Both the position numbers and the translations under genes were made by a program. The notes beneath the pieces are model-generated. The model ran no database searches, had not been told where the DNA came from, and worked only from the letters and a program-made list of their open reading frames with translations. Below, in pieces: positions 53,356-62,159 of a DNA stretch of 64,000 nucleotides (its first letter is position 1; each line of letters opens with the position of its first letter). This stretch comes from Ideonella sp. MAG2 (GTDB lineage: Bacteria > Pseudomonadota > Gammaproteobacteria > Burkholderiales > Burkholderiaceae_C): NCBI GenBank assembly GCA_004359425.1, contig PTEU01000001.1, forward strand, positions 879,465-943,464, read 5' to 3'.

Positions 53356-53769
53356 ATGCTCAACCGACTGACCCAAGCACTGGACTTCCAGGCCACGGCT
53401 CTGTCATTGCGCGCGGAGCGTCAGCGCTTGATCTCCAGCAACATTGCCAACGCCGACACGCCAGGCTACGTGGCACGCGACATGGATTTCTCCCGGGCCC
53501 TGCGCGAGGCCACCCAAGGCCTGCCGCCGCCCAGCCAGTTGGCCGCCACCAGCCGCGGCCACATGCAGTTGCAGGTCGGCGCGCGCAGTGAGTCGGGCTT
53601 GCGCTATGCGGCGGCCAGCCAAACCAATTTGGACAACAACTCGGTGGACATGGACCGCGAGCGCGCGACCTTTGCCGAGAACTCGGTGAAGTACGAAGCC
53701 ACGCTGCGCTTCATCAACGGCAGCGTGCGCACCATGCTCGACGCCATGAAGAGCCACACCCAAGGCTGA
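53356..53769 (+). CDS. flgB: Flagellar basal-body rod protein FlgB
   Basis: This 137-residue proximal rod protein has the flagellar rod signature LISSNIANADTPGYVARDMDF near the N-terminus and the usual helical C-terminus (NNSVDMDRERATFAENSVKY, then LRFINGSVRTML). AGGAG lies 8 bases before ATG 53356. It heads the rightward operon flgBCDEF and is secreted by the flagellar type III apparatus without a cleaved signal. Confidence 0.95.
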   Translation: MLNRLTQALDFQATALSLRAERQRLISSNIANADTPGYVARDMDFSRALREATQGLPPPSQLAATSRGHMQLQVGARSESGLRYAAASQTNLDNNSVDMDRERATFAENSVKYEATLRFINGSVRTMLDAMKSHTQG

Positions 53770-53784
53770 TGACAGGAGCCCCCC

Positions 53785-54231
53785 ATGAGCATGTTCAAGG
53801 TCTTTGATATCTCTGGCAGTGCTGTTAGCGCACAAAGCCAGCGCCTCAATGTGGTGGCCTCCAACCTGGCCAATGTGGACACAGTGGCCGGCCCAGATGG
53901 CCAGGCCTACAAGGCGCGCCAAGTGGTGTTTCAAACCGTCTTGATGAACGCCTCAGGCTCAGCGGCCAAGGGCGAGGCAGAAAGCCCGGTCACGGCCTCG
54001 GCCGGTGTGAGAGTCTCAAACGTCACCGAAGACAACACGCCGGGCCGCAAAGTGCGCGACCCCTCACACCCGGCAGCCGATGCCGATGGTTATGTCACCT
54101 TTAGCAACGTCAATGCGGTGGAAGAAATGGTCAACATGATCTCCGCCTCACGCTCCTATCAAAACAATATTGAAGTCATGAACACGGCCAAAAACCTGTT
54201 GCTCAAGACCTTGCAAATGGGCCAGGGCTGA
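53785..54231 (+). CDS. flgC: Flagellar basal-body rod protein FlgC
   Basis: This 148-residue proximal rod protein has the N-terminal rod motif [20 protein letters not shown] and [12 protein letters not shown], and the C-terminal partner helix [20 protein letters not shown], then [20 protein letters not shown]. It lies 15 bases after flgB with AGGAG upstream. Length is slightly longer than in enterics. It builds the rod with FlgB, FlgF and FlgG. Confidence 0.95.
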   Translation: MSMFKVFDISGSAVSAQSQRLNVVASNLANVDTVAGPDGQAYKARQVVFQTVLMNASGSAAKGEAESPVTASAGVRVSNVTEDNTPGRKVRDPSHPAADADGYVTFSNVNAVEEMVNMISASRSYQNNIEVMNTAKNLLLKTLQMGQG

Positions 54232-54286
54232 TGGCCCTGAATGAGCCCTTGCTACCGCCACCTTTACCGCCACACCAAGGCCGCCC

Positions 54287-54931
54287 ATGACAACCGTCAA
54301 CCCCACCTCTAGCAGCACCAAGACCAATAGCCTGTCGGGCAGCAGCCCCAGTGCCACCGAGCAGTCCGACCGGTTCTTGAAGCTCTTGGTCACGCAGATG
54401 CAAAACCAAGACCCTCTCAACCCCTTGGACAACGCGCAGGTCACCAGCCAGATGGCACAGATCAGCACCGTGAGCGGCTTGGAAAACCTCAACAACAGCC
54501 TGGGCGGCCTGTCCACCCAGTTTGGCCAGCTCCAGGCCTTGCAAGCCGCCGCCTTGGTGGGCCATGACGTGGCCTTTGAGGGCAACGCCCTGCGCGTGCA
54601 AGGCAGCAAGGCCGATGCGGGCTTTGAGCTCAAGAGCAAGGCCGACAAGGTGGTGATCGACATCACCACGCCTGGCGGCACCAAAGTCGACAGCATCGAG
54701 ATGACAGCGCTCCAAGCAGGCCGCCATGACATCAACTGGGAAGTGCCTTCGGCGTGGACCGGTACGGCGCTTAACTTCAAAGTCACGGCCACGGCCAACG
54801 GCAAGCCGGTTGAAACGCTGGCGCTGGAGCATCAAAAAGTCACCGCCGTCAGCAACTTTGGCGGCACGGTGGCTTTTGAATTGGCCAATGGCGAACGCCT
54901 GGCCCACGATGCCGTCTGGACCTATCTCTGA
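54287..54931 (+). CDS. flgD: Flagellar hook assembly protein FlgD
   Basis: This 214-residue hook scaffolding protein caps the growing hook. The conserved N-terminus is FLKLLVTQMQNQDPLNPLDN followed by AQVTSQMAQISTVSGLENLN; the C-terminal part carries the FlgD tudor/Ig-like domain (GHDVAFEGNALRVQGSKADA, ALQAGRHDINWEVP). It is removed once the hook is complete. It lies 55 bases after flgC in the operon. Confidence 0.94.
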   Translation: MTTVNPTSSSTKTNSLSGSSPSATEQSDRFLKLLVTQMQNQDPLNPLDNAQVTSQMAQISTVSGLENLNNSLGGLSTQFGQLQALQAAALVGHDVAFEGNALRVQGSKADAGFELKSKADKVVIDITTPGGTKVDSIEMTALQAGRHDINWEVPSAWTGTALNFKVTATANGKPVETLALEHQKVTAVSNFGGTVAFELANGERLAHDAVWTYL

Positions 54932-54986
54932 CCCCAACGTTCCTCCTCACCTTTTTTTGCAGTAACGCTTTTATCAGGAGCACCCC

Positions 54987-56249
54987 ATGAGCTTTCAACA
55001 AGGCCTGTCTGGACTCAACGCCATGTCCAAGAACCTGGAGGTCATTGGCAACAATATTGCCAACGCCAATACCTACGGGTTCAAGGCTTCCCGGGCCGAG
55101 TTTGCCGACATGTACGCCAATGCGCTCAACGGCAATGGTGGGCAAAACGTGGGTATCGGCGTGACGGTGGCGGCGGTGTCGCAGCAGTTCTTGCAGGGCA
55201 ACATCACCTCCACCGACAACCCCATGGACATGGCCATCAATGGCGGTGGCTTTTTCCAGTTGACCGATGGCTTCAACCCCATGACCTACTCGCGCAACGG
55301 GCAGTTCAAGGTCGACAAAGACGGCTTCATCACCAATAACGGCGGTCTCAAATTGGTGGGTTATGCGGCAGACCTGGAAGGGGTGATCCAGCCCGGCTTG
55401 GCCGTTCCACTGCAACTGCCCACTGCCGGTATTGCTCCAGCCAGAACCACCGAGATTGATATGGAGTTCAACCTCGACTCGCGGCTGAAGGTGACGGACC
55501 CTGGCTCTGCCACGTCCCCCAGGGTCGACTTTACTGACGCCACCACCTACAACAAGGCCACATCACTGACGGTGTATGACACCAAGGGCCAGCCTGTGGC
55601 CTTGACCTACTACTTCCAAAAGTCGGCGACGGATCAGTGGAATGTCTACATCACCGCCAATGGCAAGACCATGGGCGGCACCGAAACCGACCCTCAACCC
55701 ATGACGACGCTGACCTTTGAAGCGGGTGGTGCCAATCCGTCGCCATCCTCCCTCACGCTGGACATTCCGGCCTCCACCAATGGCGAAGGGGCCGAGACGC
55801 TGGCCATTCCAGGGGTGGACCTGAGCTTCAGCGGCAGCACCCAATACGGTGCCGAGTTTGGCGTCACCAACTTGGGTCAAAACGGCTATGCGCCTGGCAA
55901 GCTCTCCAGCATCGTGGTGGAGTCATCAGGCATTGTGATGGCCCGCTATTCCAACGGGCAGTCCAAGCCTGCTGGGCAGGTCGAGCTGGCCACCTTCCGC
56001 AATTTGCAGGGGCTACAGCCCATTGGTGGCAACGGCTGGCAACGCACCTTTGCCTCGGGTGACCCGATTGTGGGCACGCCGGGTGTGGGCAATATGGGTG
56101 TGTTGCAGGCCGGTGCCCTGGAAGACTCCAAGACCGATTTGACCGGCGAATTGGTGAACATGATCACCGCCCAGCGCAATTACCAAGCCAATGCGCAAAC
56201 CATCAAGACCATGGACCAAGTCTTGCAGACCCTGGTCAATCTGCGCTGA
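54987..56249 (+). CDS. flgE: Flagellar hook protein FlgE
   Basis: This 420-residue hook subunit starts with SFQQGLSGLNAMSKNLEVIG and NNIANANTYGFKASRAEFAD. The middle carries the hook D2 region, and the end is LTGELVNMITAQRNYQANAQ, then TIKTMDQVLQTLVNLR. AGGAG precedes the ATG. Length is typical of beta-proteobacteria. It forms the flexible joint between rod and filament. Confidence 0.95.
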   Translation: MSFQQGLSGLNAMSKNLEVIGNNIANANTYGFKASRAEFADMYANALNGNGGQNVGIGVTVAAVSQQFLQGNITSTDNPMDMAINGGGFFQLTDGFNPMTYSRNGQFKVDKDGFITNNGGLKLVGYAADLEGVIQPGLAVPLQLPTAGIAPARTTEIDMEFNLDSRLKVTDPGSATSPRVDFTDATTYNKATSLTVYDTKGQPVALTYYFQKSATDQWNVYITANGKTMGGTETDPQPMTTLTFEAGGANPSPSSLTLDIPASTNGEGAETLAIPGVDLSFSGSTQYGAEFGVTNLGQNGYAPGKLSSIVVESSGIVMARYSNGQSKPAGQVELATFRNLQGLQPIGGNGWQRTFASGDPIVGTPGVGNMGVLQAGALEDSKTDLTGELVNMITAQRNYQANAQTIKTMDQVLQTLVNLR

Positions 56250-56285
56250 TCTTGACTGAAACCCTGCTGAGCTGAGGGGCCCGCC

Positions 56286-57014
56286 ATGGACCGCATGATT
56301 TACCTGTCGATGACCGGGGCCAAGGCGGCCATGCACCGCCAAGAGGTGCTCTCGCACAACCTGGCCAATGTGTCTACCAACGGTTTTCGCGAGGAGATGG
56401 CCGCCTTCCGCGCCGTGCCGGTGCGAGGCGACGGCGCATCGACGCGCGTTTTCGCACTCGAAACGACTGTGGGCTACAACCCCGAGCCAGGGGCCGTGCA
56501 GCATACTGGACGCAACCTGGACGTGGCCATGAAAGGCAATGCCTGGCTGGCCGTGCAAGCCTTGGACGGCACCGAGGCTTATACCCGTGCGGGTGGCTTG
56601 GACGTGAATGCCGAAGGCCTGCTGGTGACGCGCAATGGCCTGCAAGTGGTGGGCGACGGTGGGCCTATCACCGTGCCCGTGAATGCCGAAGTTCAAATCG
56701 CCTCAGACGGCACCGTCAGTGCCACCGTGGCCGGGGCGCGCCCGCAAACCATTGGGCGGCTCAAGCTGGTGACGCCCGAGCAGCCCATGACGCGCGGCAA
56801 CGACGGCTTGTTCCGCGGCCCAGAAGGCGACCTGGAGGCCGATGCCACGGCCCGCCTGCAAGATGGCGTGCTGGAGGGCTCCAACGTCAGCCCGGTGGAG
56901 ACCATGGTGGCCATGATCACCGCCGCACGGCAGTTTGAACAGCAGATGAAGCTGATGCAAACCTCTGAAAAGCAAGAACAGGTGGCGTCGAAGTTGCTTT
57001 CTAACACCGGTTGA
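56286..57014 (+). CDS. flgF: Flagellar basal-body rod protein FlgF
   Basis: This 242-residue distal-side proximal rod protein begins MDRMIYLSMTGAKAAMHRQE, with LSHNLANVSTNGFREEMAAF, and carries NLDVAMKGNAWLAVQALDGT and the C-terminal GSNVSPVETMVAMITAARQF-type helix. It is complete. Normally flgG and the ring and junction genes follow, but here the next gene is unrelated, so the rod and ring genes must lie elsewhere or be lost. Confidence 0.94.
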   Translation: MDRMIYLSMTGAKAAMHRQEVLSHNLANVSTNGFREEMAAFRAVPVRGDGASTRVFALETTVGYNPEPGAVQHTGRNLDVAMKGNAWLAVQALDGTEAYTRAGGLDVNAEGLLVTRNGLQVVGDGGPITVPVNAEVQIASDGTVSATVAGARPQTIGRLKLVTPEQPMTRGNDGLFRGPEGDLEADATARLQDGVLEGSNVSPVETMVAMITAARQFEQQMKLMQTSEKQEQVASKLLSNTG

Positions 57015-57078
57015 GCCGCTGCGTGAGCTGCGCGGTGCGGTATCGTGCGCCCATGCACAGACCTTTTGCGCCGTCGCT

Positions 57079-57846
57079 ATGAAACCTACCGCTCAGGACT
57101 TGGTAGGGGCCACCCTCTCCGAACACAACGGCGTGCGCTATCTGCACCTGGACTCCATCTGGATCCAAGGTGCCATGCGCATTGCCAAGCCCCATGCCCT
57201 GGAGCTGGAGTACATCCAGCGCATGATGGCCTGGATGCTGTGGCGGCCCACCGAGGTATTGACCGAGGGGCACAGCGTGCAACTCGGCCTGGGCGCTGCC
57301 GCCATCACCCGCTTCAGCCACAAGGTGCTGCGCATGCGCACCACGGCGGTGGAGATCAACCCCACCGTCATCAGCGCTTGCAAGCTGTGGTTTCGCTTGG
57401 GGGAGGACGACGCCAAGCTCAGCGTCCTCAACGCTGACGCCGCGCGCTGGGTGCGCGAGCCCGCCAACCGCCATGAAGCCCAGGTGCTGAATGTGGACCT
57501 CTATGACCACGAGGCCGCAGGCCCCGTGCTCGATGACGAGGACTTTTATGCGGCCTGCCGAGACGTGCTGGACGAGGGTGGGCTGATGACCGTCAACCTC
57601 TTTGGCCGAGATGCCAGCTTTGCCCGCAGCGCCGGGCGCATCGCCCGCGTGTTTGGGCTGCATCAAGTCTGGAGCCTGCGGCCCACCAAAGAGGGCAACA
57701 CGGTCATTGTGGCGGCGCGCGGCGTGCAGGTCCCAGACCGCGGCACATTGACGGCGAGGGCCGAGCACATCGAAGCCCACTATGAGCTGCCCGCACGAAA
57801 GTGGCTGCGCATGGTGCGCCCGCTGGACCCTGCGCTGCTGGCCTGA
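57079..57846 (+). CDS. Spermidine synthase-like SAM/aminopropyl-transferase fold protein
   Basis: This 255-residue protein has the Rossmann fold of polyamine aminopropyltransferases: LGLGAAAITRFSHKVLRMRT and TAVEINPTVISACKLWFRLG (ligand-binding acidic residue), LNADAARWVRE and VLNVDLYDHEAAGPVLDDED. It is shorter than SpeE and lacks its N-terminal beta domain in recognisable form, so actual aminopropyl transfer is uncertain. It lies 24 bases before the GspE-type ATPase gene on the same strand. Confidence 0.75.
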   Translation: MKPTAQDLVGATLSEHNGVRYLHLDSIWIQGAMRIAKPHALELEYIQRMMAWMLWRPTEVLTEGHSVQLGLGAAAITRFSHKVLRMRTTAVEINPTVISACKLWFRLGEDDAKLSVLNADAARWVREPANRHEAQVLNVDLYDHEAAGPVLDDEDFYAACRDVLDEGGLMTVNLFGRDASFARSAGRIARVFGLHQVWSLRPTKEGNTVIVAARGVQVPDRGTLTARAEHIEAHYELPARKWLRMVRPLDPALLA

Positions 57847-57869
57847 CCCTGAATGACGAGCAAGGCGAC

Positions 57870-59678
57870 ATGACCACCAAGACTGCCCCGACCCGCTCCC
57901 TGCCCAAAGGCCGCCTGGAGCTGCGCCAGCTTTTGGCCTGGATGAAAGAAGACGGCGTTTTGCTTGGCCCCGAGGCCGAGCGCCTGGCCAAGCGCTTTGC
58001 GCAAACCGGCTCCAGCCTGCATCCCTTGATGCGTTTGGGCGGTGCGGGCTTGAGTGATGTGCGCAACGGCCATACCCTGACGGCGGCGGCGCTGACGGCC
58101 TGGCTGGCCGAGCGCTTTAACCTGCCCTTGATGAAGATCGACCCGCTGCGGGTGGATGCCAGCCGCGTCACCGAGGTCATGTCCCAGGCCTATGCCGAGA
58201 GCCGCCGCGCCTTGCCGCTGCAACTCACACCCAAGCAGGTCACCATTGGCACCTGCGAGCCTTTTGACACGGACTGGGTGCATGAGATCGAGGCGCATGC
58301 CAAACGGCCCGTGAAGTTGGTGGTGGTGTCCCCCGACGACATTACCCGCTACACCGCTGAGTTCTACCAACTGGCCACCAATGTGCGGGTGGCTCGCAAA
58401 AGCAACGAGAACTCCTCGGCAGCCGCCAGCTTTGAACAACTGGTGGATTTGAAAAGCCGCGACAACCTGGATGTCAATGACCAGGGCGTGGTGCAGTTGG
58501 TGGACTGGCTGTGGCAATACGCGTTTGACCAGCGCGCCAGCGATATCCACTTAGAGCCGCGCCGCGACATGGGCGCGGTGCGCTTTCGCATTGACGGCGT
58601 GCTGCATACCGTGCACCAAGTGCCGCAGTCTGTGATGCTGGCCATGACCGCCCGTATCAAGCTGCTGGGCCGCATGGACGTGATTGAGCGCCGCAGGCCC
58701 CAAGACGGCCGCATCAAAACCCGCCGCCCTGATGGAGGGCCAACGGGCGGCACCGAGGTGGAAATGCGGCTGTCCTCGCTGCCCACCGCCTTCGGTGAAA
58801 AGCTGGTGATGCGGATCTTTGACCCGGGTGCCGCTGACAAGAATTTTGATGCGCTGGGTTTCTCAAGCGAAGAAGCCAAGCGCTGGGGCGAGTTGATCAA
58901 CCGGCCTCACGGCATCATCTTGGTCACCGGCCCCACGGGCTCGGGCAAGACCACCACGCTCTACGCCACACTCAAGAAACTGGCGACCGAAGAGGTCAAT
59001 GTCTGCACCGTGGAAGACCCGATCGAAATGATCGAGCCCGCCTTCAACCAAACCCAGGTGCAGCAGGCCGTTGATCTGGGTTTTGCCGAAGGTCTGCGGG
59101 CCTTGATGCGGCAGGACCCCGACATCATCATGGTGGGCGAAATTCGCGACCTGGAAACGGCCGAGATGGCTATCCAAGCGGCGCTCACCGGCCACCTGGT
59201 GTTCAGCACCTTGCACACCAATGACTCCCCCTCGGCCATCACCCGCTTGATCGACCTGGGCGTGCCGCCGTATCTGATCTCGGCCACGGTGATCGGCGTG
59301 CTGGCCCAGCGCCTGTCACGCTCTTTATGCCCCCACTGCAAACAGCCGGACCAGACTGTCACCCGCGAGGCCTTGAACGCCTTGGCCCAGCCCTGGGCCT
59401 TGGGTGGTGCGGTACGCGCCTACAAAGCCGTGGGCTGCGAGGCCTGCCGCAATACCGGCTACCGTGGCCGCACAGCGCTCTACGAGCTGATGCAGATTGA
59501 CGACGACTGCCGCGACGCGTTGCATCCGCAGCTCGACATGGCCGCCCTGCGCCAACATGCCGTGTCAGAAGGCCTGATGCCGCTGCGCATTGCGGGCTTG
59601 GCCAAAGTGGCCGAGGGAGTGACCACGCTGGATGAAGTGCTGCGTGGCACGCCGAGGTGGGAGGGTGGAAAGGCTTGA
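57870..59678 (+). CDS. GspE/PilB-type secretion ATPase
   Basis: This 602-residue hexameric ATPase of type II secretion or type IV pilus systems has an N-terminal MshEN domain (LPKGRLELRQLLAWMKEDGV; RFNLPLMKIDPLRVDASRVT) and the ATPase core: Walker A GPTGSGKTTTLYATLKKL (about residue 357), Asp box VCTVEDPIEMIEPAFNQTQV, Walker B DPDIIMVGEIRDLETAEMA and His box HLVFSTLHTNDSP. A zinc-type tetracysteine motif follows (CPHCKQ...CEACRNTGYRG). No other gsp or pil genes are near, so it is an orphan here; its partners must be encoded elsewhere. ATG 57870 lies before MTTKTAPTRS. Confidence 0.9.
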   Translation: MTTKTAPTRSLPKGRLELRQLLAWMKEDGVLLGPEAERLAKRFAQTGSSLHPLMRLGGAGLSDVRNGHTLTAAALTAWLAERFNLPLMKIDPLRVDASRVTEVMSQAYAESRRALPLQLTPKQVTIGTCEPFDTDWVHEIEAHAKRPVKLVVVSPDDITRYTAEFYQLATNVRVARKSNENSSAAASFEQLVDLKSRDNLDVNDQGVVQLVDWLWQYAFDQRASDIHLEPRRDMGAVRFRIDGVLHTVHQVPQSVMLAMTARIKLLGRMDVIERRRPQDGRIKTRRPDGGPTGGTEVEMRLSSLPTAFGEKLVMRIFDPGAADKNFDALGFSSEEAKRWGELINRPHGIILVTGPTGSGKTTTLYATLKKLATEEVNVCTVEDPIEMIEPAFNQTQVQQAVDLGFAEGLRALMRQDPDIIMVGEIRDLETAEMAIQAALTGHLVFSTLHTNDSPSAITRLIDLGVPPYLISATVIGVLAQRLSRSLCPHCKQPDQTVTREALNALAQPWALGGAVRAYKAVGCEACRNTGYRGRTALYELMQIDDDCRDALHPQLDMAALRQHAVSEGLMPLRIAGLAKVAEGVTTLDEVLRGTPRWEGGKA

Positions 59679-59788
59679 CGCACGGGTAAACCCGTGGGCT
59701 GCAAGGGTGCTGCCTTACGTGTAATCCACACAGTGCACAGGGGGGGCGCTATCTAGAATTCGGTCAACCGTATTCTGAGGAGACACCC

Positions 59789-60259
59789 TTGAAAATCAAG
59801 AGTCAAAGAGATTTCTGGTCCGGGCTCATGTTCGTGGCCATCGGCGTTGGCTTCGCTTGGGGCGCCACCAGCTACAGCTTTGGCAGCTCCGCCAATCCGG
59901 GGCCGGGCTACTTCCCCTTCGGCCTGGGCTTGGTGCTGGCCTTGCTGGGGGGCATGGTGTTGTTCACCTCTCTCACCATCGAGACGGCTGACGGCGATCC
60001 CGTGGGCGCATTTGCTTGGCGCCCTTTGGTCGTGATCATTGGGGCGGTAGTGATGTTTGGTGTGCTTTTGCCCCGTCTGGGCATGATCATCGCACTGCCC
60101 TTGCTGGTGATCATTTCCAGCTTTGCCAGCGAAGAGTTCTCCCTGAAAGCCGCTGTTGGTAACGCTGTTGTTCTGACGGCCTTGTCTTGGACGGTGTTTG
60201 TGTGGGGCCTGAAGCTCACCATTCCTTTGTGGCCCACCATTTTTGGCGCTGGCGCCTGA
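59789..60259 (+). CDS. tctB: Tripartite tricarboxylate transporter TctB family protein
   Basis: This 156-residue small membrane subunit has four membrane helices (GLMFVAIGVGFAWGATSY, FPFGLGLVLALLGGMVLFTS, PLVVIIGAVVMFGVLLPRLG, VVLTALSWTVFVWGLKLTI) and the family motif NPGPGYFPFGLG. Start is TTG 59789 with AGGAG 7 bases upstream. It works with TctA and a periplasmic TctC protein to import dicarboxylic or tricarboxylic acids. It is coupled to tctA (13 bases). Confidence 0.9.
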   Translation: MKIKSQRDFWSGLMFVAIGVGFAWGATSYSFGSSANPGPGYFPFGLGLVLALLGGMVLFTSLTIETADGDPVGAFAWRPLVVIIGAVVMFGVLLPRLGMIIALPLLVIISSFASEEFSLKAAVGNAVVLTALSWTVFVWGLKLTIPLWPTIFGAGA

Positions 60260-60272
60260 GGAGAACAAGACC

Positions 60273-61784
60273 ATGGATCTTCTGTCTAACCTGGGCTTGG
60301 GCTTTCAAACCGCCTTCACCCTGACCAACTTGCTCTATGCCTTCGGTGGCGCAGTGCTGGGTACCCTGATTGGCGTGCTGCCGGGCTTGGGGCCTGTGGC
60401 CACCATTGCCATGTTGCTGCCGTCCATCTACGCCTTGGACGCCACACCGGCCCTGATCATGCTGGCCGGCATTTACTACGGTGCGCAGTACGGTGGCTCC
60501 ACCACCGCCATCTTGATCAACGTGCCCGGCGAATCCAGCTCGGTGGTGACGGCCATCGACGGCTACGCCATGGCGCGCAAGGGCCGGGCCGGTGCTGCAT
60601 TGGCCGCCGCCGGTTTGGGTTCCTTCTTTGCGGGTTGCGTGGGCACGGTCATCATTGCCGCGTTTGCGCCTCCGCTGACAGAACTGGCCTTCAAGTTCGG
60701 CCCCGCCGAGTACTTCAGCCTGATGACCTTGGGCCTGATCGGTGCGGTGGTCTTGGCCTCGGGTTCACTGGTCAAAGCAATTGCGATGATTGTGCTGGGC
60801 CTGCTGCTCGGCCAGATCAACACCGACGTGATCTCTGGCGTGCCACGCTACAGCTTTGACATTGCTGAGCTGACCGACGGCATCGGCTTTGTGACCATTG
60901 CCATGGGTGTGTTCGGCTTTGGTGAAATCATCTCCAATCTGGGTCGCCCCGCTGAGAACCGCGAGGTCTTCACCAAGGACGTGAAGGGCCTGTGGCCCAC
61001 CGCGCAAGACTTCAAAGACGGCTTTCCCGCCGTGCTGCGTGGAACCACCTTGGGCTCACTGCTGGGTGTGCTGCCCGGTGGCGGCGCACTGTTGGCGTCT
61101 TTTGCGGCCTACACCGTTGAAAAGAAGATGCGCATGGGCCCGGGCGAAGTGCCGTTCGGCCAAGGCAATATTCGCGGTGTGGCGGGCCCTGAGGCTGCCA
61201 ACAACGCCGGTGCGCAGACCAGCTTCATCCCCATGCTGACCTTGGGCATTCCACCCAACGCCGTGATGGCGCTGATGGTGGGCGCGATGACCATCAAGGG
61301 CATTCAGCCCGGCCCACAGGTGATGACCAGCAACCCCGAGTTGTTCTGGGGTCTGATCGCCTCCATGTGGATCGGCAACTTGATGCTGGTGATCCTGAAC
61401 CTGCCCCTGATCGGCATCTGGATCAAGCTGCTGACCGTGCCTTACCGCTTGTTGTTCCCGGCAATTTTGGTGTTCTGCTCCATCGGCCTTTACACCTTGA
61501 ACAACAACAACTTCGATGTATACATGGCCGCTGGCTTTGGCATCGTGGGCTACATCTTCTACAAGCTGAGCTGCGAGCCTGCGCCGCTGTTGTTGGGCTT
61601 CATCTTGGGCCCCATGATGGAAGAGAACCTGCGCCGCGCCTTGCTGTTGTCTCGCGGCGACTGGAGCACTTTTGCCACCCGTCCGCTGTCTGCTGGCCTC
61701 TTGCTGGCGTCGCTGGCCCTGATCGTGGTGGTGATGCTGCCTTCGATCCGCAACAAGCGTGAAGAGGCGTTCCAAGAGGACTGA
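60273..61784 (+). CDS. tctA: Tripartite tricarboxylate transporter permease TctA
   Basis: This 503-residue large membrane subunit has about 12 helices. TctA signatures: GTLIGVLPGLGPVATIAMLL, YYGAQYGGSTTAILINVPGE, VVTAIDGYAMARKGRAGAAL, GVLPGGGALLASFAAYTVEK, FIPMLTLGIPPNAVMALMVG. ATG 60273 follows GAGGAG. The substrate protein gene tctC, normally upstream of tctB, is not present in this window. A strong terminator follows. Confidence 0.94.
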   Translation: MDLLSNLGLGFQTAFTLTNLLYAFGGAVLGTLIGVLPGLGPVATIAMLLPSIYALDATPALIMLAGIYYGAQYGGSTTAILINVPGESSSVVTAIDGYAMARKGRAGAALAAAGLGSFFAGCVGTVIIAAFAPPLTELAFKFGPAEYFSLMTLGLIGAVVLASGSLVKAIAMIVLGLLLGQINTDVISGVPRYSFDIAELTDGIGFVTIAMGVFGFGEIISNLGRPAENREVFTKDVKGLWPTAQDFKDGFPAVLRGTTLGSLLGVLPGGGALLASFAAYTVEKKMRMGPGEVPFGQGNIRGVAGPEAANNAGAQTSFIPMLTLGIPPNAVMALMVGAMTIKGIQPGPQVMTSNPELFWGLIASMWIGNLMLVILNLPLIGIWIKLLTVPYRLLFPAILVFCSIGLYTLNNNNFDVYMAAGFGIVGYIFYKLSCEPAPLLLGFILGPMMEENLRRALLLSRGDWSTFATRPLSAGLLLASLALIVVVMLPSIRNKREEAFQED

Positions 61785-61810
61785 CACCACAGCGTGCTGA
61801 CCTCAGGATG

Positions 61811-61843
61811 GGCCGCCCCTGCACTGCAGGGGCGGCCTTTTTC
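61811..61843 (+). terminator. Rho-independent terminator after tctA
   Basis: GGCCGCCCCTGCA and TGCAGGGGCGGCC form a perfect 13-bp stem with a one-base loop core, followed by five T residues. Confidence 0.92.
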
Positions 61844-62159
61844 ATGCTTGAGGTGTCGCGCAAAAGCATCGCCCAACTGGACGCCAGTGCGGGCTTGCCG
61901 ATACAGTCGCGCCCTCGTCGGCCTCGCATGCACTTGGCATGTGACTGCGCCACGATCTCACCCGCCCCTCATTCCATTCACAAGGAGAACAACATGCAAA
62001 AGAACACGACCTCCCTGTGGGCTGGGTCGACGGTGGCTGGGCTGTTGCTCTAAGCAGCTTCACCGCTTTTCTTTTCGCGCCCCACTGAGCGCCGTTTTGC
62101 GCGGTGCGGTGGCTTGCGCGCGTCTGTCCCAGTCTGGAATCAAAACTTTGAATCTGGAT
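61844..62159. other. Gap holding the start of a lost gene
   Basis: No intact gene. At 61994-62053 a 19-codon frame (MQKNTTSLWAGSTVAGLLL then TAA) follows an excellent ribosome site (AAGGAGAAC). It looks like the signal-peptide start of an exported protein whose remainder has been removed. The following 100 bases, up to the truncated rtcB gene, are more AT-rich and show no coding signal. Confidence 0.4.
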
